Below the pieces are notes generated by a model, which was not told the DNA's origin, did no database searches, and saw nothing but the letters and a program-made list of their open reading frames with translations. From the NCBI GenBank assembly GCA_022828125.1, contig JAJEJD010000001.1, positions 1 through 55,885 of the forward strand: a stretch of DNA of 55,885 nt. The letters run 5' to 3'. Of the stretch, positions 50,598 through 55,885 are shown in pieces. The position numbers and the translations under genes were made by a program. Source of the stretch: a bacterium (GTDB lineage Bacteria > UBA8248). Every line of letters starts with the position of its first letter. Position 1 is the stretch's first letter.

Positions 50598-51365
50598 ATG
50601 GCGAACCGAGAAGCAACCACGTATGAAGTCAAGAACCACGTCGCGTATCTCACCCTGAACCGGCCCGAGAAGAAAAACGCCATCAACTACGCCATGCGCA
50701 AGGAGGTGCAGGACGCCTACGTCGACATCAAGCACAACCCGGACGTCTGGGTGGCCGTCATCACGGCGGCGGGGGACGTTTTCTGCTCGGGCAAGGACAT
50801 CGTGGAGAAGATGCCCGAGGACGACGGGCAGGTGATGTCGAACGACGAACTTTATCTGTATCTGCGTTATCTCTACAAGCCCGTCATCTGCGCCATCAAC
50901 GGCCCCTGCCTCGCCCAGGGGGCGGGCTTTGCGCTGAACTCCGACATCCTCATCTTCTCGGAGCACGGCTCCATGGGCTGGCCGCAGGTGCTCCGGGGCA
51001 TCTCCTCGGTGAGCGGCCCCGCCATGTGCGCGCACGCGATTCCCTGGACGCAGGCGATGAGCTACCTCATGCGCGGGAAGTTCATCCCCGCCGATGAGTG
51101 CCTGCGTTTGGGCATCGCCACCGAGGTGGTGCCGCACGAGGAACTCCTCCCGACGGCTGTGCGCTACGCGCACGAAATCCTGGAAGCCGCGCCCATGGCG
51201 GTCTGCGCCATCAAGGAGGCGGCGCGCCGGGGCGAGGACCTGGGCTACCGCGACAGGGTCTACATGTCGCGCGATGTGGCGGACCGTATCCTGCACACGG
51301 AGGATTCCAAGGAGGGGATCCTCGCCTTCCGCGAGAAGAGAAAGCCCGAGTGGCGGGGCAGATAG
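50598..51365 (+). CDS. Enoyl-CoA hydratase/isomerase (crotonase) family protein
   Basis: 255 aa. The crotonase fold signatures are clear: VAYLTLNRPEKKNAINYAMR, DVFCSGKDI (oxyanion-hole strand) and AINGPCLAQGAGFALNSDILI. At the first catalytic Glu position the sequence reads MGWPQVLRG; many hydratases have xxPExxxG there, so this member has Gln in place of Glu and may be an isomerase, hydrolase or other crotonase. ATG 50598 follows AAAAAGGAAG by eight bases. A D-2-hydroxyacid dehydrogenase follows 62 bases downstream. Confidence 0.9.
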   Translation: MANREATTYEVKNHVAYLTLNRPEKKNAINYAMRKEVQDAYVDIKHNPDVWVAVITAAGDVFCSGKDIVEKMPEDDGQVMSNDELYLYLRYLYKPVICAINGPCLAQGAGFALNSDILIFSEHGSMGWPQVLRGISSVSGPAMCAHAIPWTQAMSYLMRGKFIPADECLRLGIATEVVPHEELLPTAVRYAHEILEAAPMAVCAIKEAARRGEDLGYRDRVYMSRDVADRILHTEDSKEGILAFREKRKPEWRGR

Positions 51366-51427
51366 GCTGTAGTTTCCCTTGTTTTTCTCAATACATGCAA
51401 GAACGAATGAAATGGAGATGAAAGCGA

Positions 51428-52435
51428 ATGAGCGATAAACCCGTCGTCTGGGTGGGAACCCCCTTTATCCTGAATTTCGATGACCCGATGGAGATGTTCC
51501 AGCCCCTGGTGGACGAGGGGCTTGAGGTGCGCCTCGACGAGTGCCGGGGCTACATGCCCGAGGAAGACGTCATCGCGGCCCTGCCGGGCGTCACCGCCGT
51601 CATCGCGGGGGCGGAACCTTATACGGCAGGCGTGATGGATGGCGCGCCCGGGGTGAAAATCATCGTGCGCGCCGGCGTGGGCCTGAACAACGTCGACATA
51701 CCGGCGGCCACCGAGCGCGGCATACTGGTCGCGAACTCGGCGGGACAGAACTCCCAATCCGTGGCGGAGCATCTCTTTGGCCTCTTGCTCTGCGCCGTCC
51801 GGCGCATCGGCTGGCTGGACACGGAAATCAGAAAGGGCCTCTGGCGGGAGATTCAGCCGCCCATGCGTCCGCTCAACGGGATGACGATGGGGATACTGGG
51901 ATTCGGGAACATCGGCAAGCAGGTGGCGAAACGGGCCGTCGCCTTCGACATGAAGGTGATCGCCCACGACATCGTGCAAGACGAGGAGACGGCGAATGCG
52001 CTGGGCGTGCGCTTCGTGAGCCTGGAAGAGCTTGCGAGGGAATCGGACTACCTGACCTGCCATGTGCCGCTGACGCCCGAGACGACGCACATCATAGGCC
52101 GCGAGATTTTAAGCCTCATGAAGCCCGACGCCTACGTCTTCAACACCTCGCGGGGTCCCGTATTCGATTTGGATGCTGTTACGGAGGCTCTCCAAAACGG
52201 CGTCATCCGCGGCGCGGGAATCGACGTGTTCCCCGAGGAGCCGCCCGATTACGCGCACCCCATATTCACGCTCGAGAACGCCGTGCTCGCCCCCCACCTC
52301 GGCGGCCGCGGCGAGGATGCGATTCGCAACACGCTGCGCCACACGACCGAGTGCGTCCTCGCCTACTTCCGGGGCGAGCGGCCGTCCACCCTCGTGAACC
52401 CCGAAGCATATGAGGTGCTGGCAAGGGGGAGGTGA
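51428..52435 (+). CDS. D-isomer-specific 2-hydroxyacid dehydrogenase (2 of 2)
   Basis: 335 aa. The NAD-binding GFGNIGKQ lies near residue 158, catalytic Arg in NTSRGPVFDLD, Glu in VFPEEPPD and His in APHLGGRGED. The N-terminal domain has the early GVGLNNVDIPAATERGI signature of phosphoglycerate-dehydrogenase-like members. It may reduce a 2-oxo acid produced by the neighbouring TPP or aldolase enzymes. GGAGATGAAAGCG precedes the ATG. Its end lies just before a MITE-like element (copy E). Confidence 0.93.
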   Translation: MSDKPVVWVGTPFILNFDDPMEMFQPLVDEGLEVRLDECRGYMPEEDVIAALPGVTAVIAGAEPYTAGVMDGAPGVKIIVRAGVGLNNVDIPAATERGILVANSAGQNSQSVAEHLFGLLLCAVRRIGWLDTEIRKGLWREIQPPMRPLNGMTMGILGFGNIGKQVAKRAVAFDMKVIAHDIVQDEETANALGVRFVSLEELARESDYLTCHVPLTPETTHIIGREILSLMKPDAYVFNTSRGPVFDLDAVTEALQNGVIRGAGIDVFPEEPPDYAHPIFTLENAVLAPHLGGRGEDAIRNTLRHTTECVLAYFRGERPSTLVNPEAYEVLARGR

Positions 52436-52726
52436 GTTTGAATGCAGGGGACTCATACGGGGTTGTTGAATCAGCCCCCCTTGTCAGGGGGGTATAAAAA
52501 GGCGACGCGCCCCCTCCGAGTCGAGGGGGTTTTGCTTTTTCTTACCCCCCTGACAAGGGGGGTAGGGGGGGTTGGTTTTCAAGACGACAGCCTGCGCCTC
52601 CGCCCGGGTTCGGGTTTTGGCCGTCATTACGACCAAGGATGACTTTTGCAACAATCCCCTCAAGGGGGGGAGTGTTTTTCTTCTCCTTGGTCGAGCAGGA
52701 CCCTTGAGGAGTTTTTCAGCAACCCG
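52436..52726. repeat. Repeat island between convergent dehydrogenase and ytoQ genes
   Basis: GGGGTTGTTGAATCAGCCCC (52459-), MITE-like copy E (52472-52579), GGGCCTTTTGCAACAATCCCC-like motif (52639-) followed by CTCAAGGGGGGGAG, and TTTTTCAGCAACCCGC (52711-) lie here. The genes converge, so no promoters are expected. Confidence 0.7.
52472..52579 (+). repeat. MITE-like inverted-repeat element, copy E (5'-truncated)
   Basis: It starts directly with CAGCCCCCCTTGTCAGGGGG and lacks the outer AACCCCCCCTACC of the left arm. The core TATAAAAAGGCGACGCG and GGGGGTTTTGCTTTTTCTTA and the right arm CCCCCCTGACAAGGGGGG-TAGGGGGG-GTTGGTTTT are intact. A TTGTTGAATCAG sequence abuts the truncated end. Confidence 0.8.
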
Positions 52727-53185
52727 CTACAACGTCCCGTTGATGGCGTAATTGAGGATCCGCACCACCTGCTCGGGTTCCTCGGCCACGGCCATGGCGG
52801 CGGCGTCGACTTCCTTGAGGGCGTGTGTGTGGCCCGCGTCGTGCAGGGTGATGAGGGCTTTCCCCAGAGCCGCCGCGTAGCCCGCGTCGAACGCGGCGTT
52901 CCACTGCCTGTATTTCTCCCCGAAGCGGACGACCACCACGTCCGCCTTCTCGATGAGCGTGCGGGTCCTGATGGCGTTCACGCCCGCGCCCTTGCGGTCT
53001 TTCCAGAACGGCTTTTCCTCACCGCCGAGAATCGACACGCCGCAATCGTCGCTCGCGTCGTGGTCCGTGACGGGCGCGAGGAAGGTGATCGGCAGGCCCG
53101 CCCTCTCCGCGCCCTCGGTAATCCGCTCGCGCCAGTCGGTGTGCACTTCTCCTGAAAGATAGACCGTCCAACTCGTCTGCGGCAT
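52727..53185 (-). CDS. ytoQ: YtoQ-family protein (nucleoside 2-deoxyribosyltransferase-like fold)
   Basis: 152 aa. The N-terminal WTVYLSGEVHTDWRERI, the DHDASDDCGV stretch and RTRTLIEKADVVVVRFGEKYRQWNAAFDAGYAAALGKALITLHD are characteristic of YtoQ proteins; I infer the nucleotide-binding Rossmann-like fold of that superfamily, with an unknown reaction. ATG 53185 follows AAGGAG by nine bases. It lies downstream of a structured leader region on the same strand (53254-53418) that contains a short upstream frame and a terminator-like hairpin, so expression may be controlled there. Gene symbol follows the family name. Confidence 0.9.
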   Translation of the reverse strand: MPQTSWTVYLSGEVHTDWRERITEGAERAGLPITFLAPVTDHDASDDCGVSILGGEEKPFWKDRKGAGVNAIRTRTLIEKADVVVVRFGEKYRQWNAAFDAGYAAALGKALITLHDAGHTHALKEVDAAAMAVAEEPEQVVRILNYAINGTL

Positions 53186-53258
53186 CGAATCCTGCTCCTT
53201 ATGCTTTGAGGATAAATTGCGTGAAAGATGAAAGTTTTCATATGGCGCGACGTGAAAA

Positions 53259-53282
53259 ACCCCGGCCCTTCCGGACCGGGGT
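53259..53282 (-). terminator. Terminator or attenuator hairpin upstream of ytoQ
   Basis: On the minus strand a 10-bp stem ACCCCGGTCC / GGGCCGGGGT with a GGAA loop (one internal mismatch) ends in five Ts (53255-53259, the last inside the stem). It lies 70 bases upstream of the ytoQ start. On the plus strand the T tract is weaker (GTCTTT), so the minus strand is the more likely direction. Confidence 0.6.
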
Positions 53283-53359
53283 CTTTCATCGTTCGGTGAC
53301 CTGGTGGGGATTCGCCTGGGCGAAGATAAACCCGTGGGAATCTCCCGAGGGCTTCTCCC

Positions 53360-53398
53360 CTAGGCGCCGGTCACCTCGTCCCTACAGTGTATTTTCAT
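53360..53398 (-). CDS. Possible 12-residue leader peptide upstream of ytoQ
   Basis: ATG with 12 codons (MKIHCRDEVTGA) then TAG. An exceptionally long match to the anti-Shine-Dalgarno (AGAAAGGAGGTGATCC) precedes it, with 11 bases between AGGAGG and ATG. The peptide matches nothing I know. It overlaps one arm of the P1 stem, so it could be an attenuator peptide. It may equally be a chance frame. Confidence 0.35.
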   Translation of the reverse strand: MKIHCRDEVTGA

Positions 53399-53546
53399 AT
53401 TAGGATCACCTCCTTTCTGACGTACTTGGAATCATCGGGAAAGCGAGCCGAAAAGTCAAGGCGCAATATGCAGGGCCGACTGACAGCACGGCGCCCTCCG
53501 TGATATACAAATCCCCGCGTGATTCGCGCGGCGGCCCCACTCCCGC

Positions 53547-53639
53547 GGAGAGGTGTCCGAGAGGCCGAAGGAGTACGACTGGAAATCGTATAGGTGCCCA
53601 CAAGGTGCCTCGAGGGTTCGAATCCCTCCCTCTCCGCCA
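53547..53639 (+). tRNA. tRNA-Ser (anticodon GGA)
   Basis: 93 bases with encoded CCA. Acceptor stem GGAGAGG pairs with CCTCTCC followed by G and CCA; anticodon stem TACGA/TCGTA with loop CTGGAAA gives anticodon GGA; the long variable arm AGGTGCCCACAAGGTGCCT is of the serine type; T arm GAGGG-TTCGAAT-CCCTC. Reads UCC and UCU. The gene looks intact. Antisense frames crossing it (e.g. MAEREGFEPSR) are artefacts. Confidence 0.97.
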
Positions 53640-53951
53640 CGCGATGTTTCCAACCTGTCTCGCGAACGAAAATACATTATATCATATTGATAAATAACTA
53701 GTTATTTTATTGTTGCATACTGCGTAAAATTTACTTGTTGATGTCCGTAATCAAAACGAAAGCGGATTCGTTATAATTTCCAGGCATCCGGACGCGTTCC
53801 TGTCCGTGTATCCGTTGTCGTGGGGTGATGGCGGTCAGAAAAGTAGCGGTCTCGACCGACTACGCCGCACTATTTCAATAATTACCTTCAGCATTAGCGA
53901 CGACATCACCTCATGACTGAATTCTTACCTGTGTCGGAAAAACGATGGGAT
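53640..53951. other. AT-rich gap between tRNA-Ser and the intron, 5' exon region
   Basis: The first 150 bases are strongly AT-rich (TTGATAAATAACTAGTTATT and similar) and might hold a promoter; the region after 53820 is more GC-rich. No ORF of size is present. A frame ATGACTGAATTC... begins at 53913 and stays open for exactly 13 codons to the intron boundary, so it may be the interrupted gene's start. There is no clear ribosome-binding site for it. Confidence 0.45.
53913..53951 (+). other. Possible interrupted-gene 5' exon (13 codons)
   Basis: ATG-MTEFLPVSEKRWD ends precisely at the putative intron 5' splice site, in phase 0. If splicing occurs, the reading frame continues into the 3' exon beyond the window, of which only GGA is visible. 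The frame may be chance: 13 codons is short and no ribosome-binding site is seen. Confidence 0.25.
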
Positions 53952-54308
53952 GTGCGCCAGGCTAACTGGTGCCAGTGCAGCCGGTGGAAGTCCGGCGGGA
54001 GGGAGAAGGCTAGCCACCACCTCCACCCCGAGTCATGGGCCGCTACCCGCGAGGGTGGGGGTTAAGCGTTGACAGGGGCGCGTGCGGGCGGGGCTAACGA
54101 GCACCGAAAGAGTTATAGTCCGGGATGTCGAGGCCTTATCCCATGGCCGAAGACAGCATCCGGCCCGCCGATATGGCAAGGGGGGCCGGAATCCCGCGGT
54201 GTCCAAGAACCCACGCACGTACGTACGCACTGCACCGGGACCTGGGAGGTCTCCATGTCATCCCGCCGTCGTGGCGGGGCCGCAGAGGGAAGGAGGAATC
54301 CGTAGCCG
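53952..54308 (+). ncRNA. Group II intron ribozyme, domains I to IV 5' part
   Basis: About 357 bases of GC-rich structured RNA before the ORF, with motifs typical of a group II ribozyme: CCGGTGGAAGTCCGGCGGGA and GGGAGAAGGCTAGCCACCACC near the 5' end, and the GAGCACCGAAAGAGTTATAGTCC stretch (around 54099-54122) leading into EBS1. The ORF begins at 54309 in the domain IV region. Confidence 0.7.
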
Positions 54309-55826
54309 ATGACGAACGGCATGGAGAAGTCAGACCCGGCCATAGTAGCCGTGAAGCCGACGAACAAGGGGACGCGAGTCCCGGCGGAGTCGGTGGAGCC
54401 AAGGGCCGGGCCCGAGGGGAATCCGGGAAGCCAAAGCACGCGCCGGACACAGGGCCGGGGGAGCGTGTCACAGGCGGCAGACCGGATACGGCAATTCGTT
54501 GTACGGGAGCCACGGGAGCGTCTGACGGCGCTCCTCCACCACGTCACGCCCGATGCGCTGCGCCGGGCGTTCTTCGAGTTGAAGAGGGACGCTGCGGCAG
54601 GCGCGGACGGGGTGACGTGGCGGATGTACGCGGAAGGGCTGGAAGGCCGACTGGCCGACCTGCACGAGCGCGTGCACTCGGGAGCGTACCGGGCGACGCC
54701 GTCACGGCGGGTGAACATCCCCAAGCCCGACGGCGGGACACGACCGCTTGGCGTCGCGGCCATCGAGGACAAGATAGTCCAGAAGACCGTGACGGAGACA
54801 ATCCTGACGCCGATTTACGAGGCGGAGTTCCTGGGGTTCAGCTACGGGTTCCGGCCCGGGCGCGGGGCGCACGACGCGCTCGACGCGCTTGCGGTCGGGA
54901 TAAAACGGCGCAAAATCAACTGGGTGGTAGACATCGACATCCGCGCATTCTTCGACACGGTATCAAGGGAATGGCTGGTGCGCTTCTGTGAGCACCGCAT
55001 CGGGGACAAGCGGGTTATCAGGCTCATCATCAAGTGGTTGAACGCCGGCGTCATGGAGGCTGGAGAGTGGCGGGACGACCTGCGGGGGACGCCGCAAGGC
55101 TCGGTGGCATCGCCGATGCTGGCGAACGTCTACCTGCACTATGTCCTCGACTTGTGGTTCCAGAAGAAGTGGCGCAGCCGTGAGGTCGAAGGCGACGCAA
55201 TCATCGTTCGCTACGCCGACGACTTCGTGGTGGGCTTCCAGCACAAGCAGGACGCGGAGAGGTTCCTGAACGCCGTGAAGGAGCGGTTCAGAAGCTTCGG
55301 ACTGGAGATACACCCCGACAAGACCCGGCTTATCGAGTTCGGGCGGTATGCCAGGAAGAATCGGAAACGATGTGGACTGGGCAGACCGGAGACCTTCGAC
55401 TTCCTGGGCTTCACGCACTACTGCACGGAGACCAGGGAACAAGGCAAATTCCAGTTGGGGCGCAAGCCGGTGGCGAAGCGGATGGCTCGCACCTTAAAAC
55501 GGATAAAGGAGGCGCTGCGCAGACGGATGCACGAGAGTGTCAGGGACACGGCGCAATGGCTGGGAATGGTGGTTGACGGATGGCTGAACTACTTCGCCGT
55601 TCCAACGGCCTACCGGTATCTGGAACGCTTTGTCACCCGTCTGAAGCGAATGTGGCTCCTTGTCCTGAGGCGAAGGTCGCAGAAGGATCACTCCACATGG
55701 GCCGACATCGCGCGATTAACAGCGCAACACTGGCCCAGGCTGGAAATCAGACATCCGTGGCCGGATCGACGATTTGCCGTCAGCGCTGGCGTGGGCGCAA
55801 CCCAAGGGAGGAGCCGGATGCCTTAG
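54309..55826 (+). CDS. Group II intron-encoded reverse transcriptase/maturase
   Basis: 505 aa. It has an extended N-terminus with an RIRQFVVREP stretch, then RT motifs: NIPKPDGGTRPLGV, YGFRPGRGAHDAL, DIDIRAFFDTV, GTPQGSVASPMLANVYLHYVLD and the catalytic YADD at residues 302-305. The maturase (X) domain reads WLNYFAVPTAYRYLERF. After it comes HPWPDRRFAV; no HNH endonuclease is present, as expected for ORFs of its class. It aids splicing and retrohoming of the intron. Starts at ATG 54309 (ATG 54321 also possible); GGAGG is 12-15 bases upstream. Its TAG stop (55824-55826) lies inside domain V, so the last residues are coded by ribozyme sequence. Confidence 0.93.
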   Translation: MTNGMEKSDPAIVAVKPTNKGTRVPAESVEPRAGPEGNPGSQSTRRTQGRGSVSQAADRIRQFVVREPRERLTALLHHVTPDALRRAFFELKRDAAAGADGVTWRMYAEGLEGRLADLHERVHSGAYRATPSRRVNIPKPDGGTRPLGVAAIEDKIVQKTVTETILTPIYEAEFLGFSYGFRPGRGAHDALDALAVGIKRRKINWVVDIDIRAFFDTVSREWLVRFCEHRIGDKRVIRLIIKWLNAGVMEAGEWRDDLRGTPQGSVASPMLANVYLHYVLDLWFQKKWRSREVEGDAIIVRYADDFVVGFQHKQDAERFLNAVKERFRSFGLEIHPDKTRLIEFGRYARKNRKRCGLGRPETFDFLGFTHYCTETREQGKFQLGRKPVAKRMARTLKRIKEALRRRMHESVRDTAQWLGMVVDGWLNYFAVPTAYRYLERFVTRLKRMWLLVLRRRSQKDHSTWADIARLTAQHWPRLEIRHPWPDRRFAVSAGVGATQGRSRMP

Positions 55827-55885
55827 CGGGCACGTCCGGATCTGTGCGGGGGGCGCCGGGTAACCGGCGTCCCTACCGCAATGGA

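Larger units (their letters stand above)
53254..53418 (-). ncRNA. Candidate structured leader RNA of ytoQ (or independent small RNA)
   Basis: Reading on the minus strand: a strong Shine-Dalgarno AGAAAGGAGGTGATCC (53418-53403), a 12-codon frame (53398-53360), then pairing elements. P1 GGTGACC/GGTCACC (53375-53369 with 53301-53295), P2 GGGGA/TCCCC (53360-53356 with 53310-53306), two hairpins inside P2 (CCC..GGGA/TCCC..GGG at 53351-53331; TTCGCC/GGCGAA at 53324-53311). The terminator-like hairpin 53282-53259 with five Ts follows. The P1 arm overlaps the short frame, so translation could compete with folding. No riboswitch class is recognised, and the direction is inferred from the T tract and the Shine-Dalgarno site. 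Confidence 0.45.
53952..55882 (+). mobile_element. Group II intron with reverse transcriptase ORF
   Basis: The 5' end reads GTGCGCC after exon ATGGGAT. Seven bases of exon (IBS1 ATGGGAT, 53945-53951) are complementary to ATCCCAT at 54138-54144 in the ribozyme's domain I region (EBS1), fixing the 5' boundary. Domain V is recognisable at 55811-55842 (GAGCCGGATGCC...CACGTCCGGATC), with the AGC catalytic triad at 55812-55814. It is followed by a domain VI-like GTGCGGGGGGCGCC / GGCGTCCCTACCGC and the end CAAT near 55882. Total about 1.93 kb. The last three bases of the window are the putative 3' exon. The exact intron class cannot be assigned from reading alone. Confidence 0.88.

Noticed and set aside
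53403-53418. A 16S rRNA gene end on the plus strand
   Set aside because: Only 16 bases match and there is no helix 45 or other rRNA sequence before them; the site is better explained as a Shine-Dalgarno on the other strand.
53395-53677. Minus-strand frames containing EGFEPSR
   Set aside because: This is the well-known false translation antisense to a tRNA-Ser gene (53547-53639), not a protein.

Overview
The window is GC-rich bacterial chromosome from a Gram-negative type of cell: it encodes lipoproteins with lipoboxes, periplasmic binding proteins, TRAP and ABC importers, and TbpB-like surface barrels. Several genes start with TTG behind good Shine-Dalgarno sites (mnmG, the ABC permease, a TPP enzyme, the monooxygenase). 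The left end carries the origin-proximal block mnmE-mnmG-parS-parA-parB. The gene mix (ACAD-like flavoproteins, LigAB, TRAP-TAXI) suggests an uncultivated proteobacterium-like, Tectomicrobia-like or Nitrospinota-like lineage, but this is inference and no marker gene settles it.

Layout. 1-7 kb: tail of a quaternary-amine ABC ATPase, mnmE, mnmG, two parS palindromes, parA, parB, a bactofilin and a small membrane protein. 7.6-13.6 kb: a DsrE-like protein, a nitrilase-type amidohydrolase, a metallo-beta-lactamase-fold enzyme, a membrane-anchored coiled-coil repeat protein, a bicupin, NAD synthetase and a Bcp-type peroxiredoxin with a clear terminator. 14-15.4 kb: a TbpB-like lipoprotein whose 5' leader is duplicated. 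15.8-28.5 kb: a Baeyer-Villiger monooxygenase, a Fbp-type ABC importer (ATPase, binding protein, fused permease), a DapA-family lyase/aldolase, a TRAP-TAXI importer on the other strand, a TPP enzyme and a SnoaL-like protein. 28.6-29.8 kb: an AT-richer gene with a tandemly duplicated GIY-YIG-like domain.

29.8-53 kb is a catabolic region: Fe-dependent alcohol dehydrogenase, cupin, ketopantoate-reductase-like enzyme, three acyl-CoA-dehydrogenase-like flavoproteins, zinc and quinone-type MDR enzymes, a class IV aminotransferase, a second DapA-family enzyme, two D-2-hydroxyacid dehydrogenases, dienelactone hydrolase, LigA/LigB extradiol dioxygenase, a second TPP enzyme and a crotonase. Together these could import organic acids, carry out ring or ester oxidation, and process acyl-CoA and 2-oxo or 2-hydroxy acids; substrates cannot be read from sequence. 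Embedded in it are a metzincin fused to a TbpB-like barrel and a Panacea-type toxin-antitoxin pair. The right end holds ytoQ behind a structured leader, tRNA-Ser(GGA), and a group II intron with its reverse transcriptase.

The intergenic spaces are filled by several interspersed repeat families: a ~110-145 bp MITE-like hairpin (five copies), a TTGTTGAAAAA motif (about 18 sites), paired CCTGAGTAG/CGTATCGAAGG repeats, GTAGGG(GC)...CCCTAC palindromes with varying cores, and a GTCATTCCGGC REP pair. No rRNA operon, CRISPR array or prophage was seen. The most interesting items are the MITE-like family, the duplicated GIY-YIG protein, the metzincin-barrel lipoprotein, the ACAD trio lacking the usual catalytic Glu, the ytoQ leader RNA, and the group II intron whose ORF runs into domain V.
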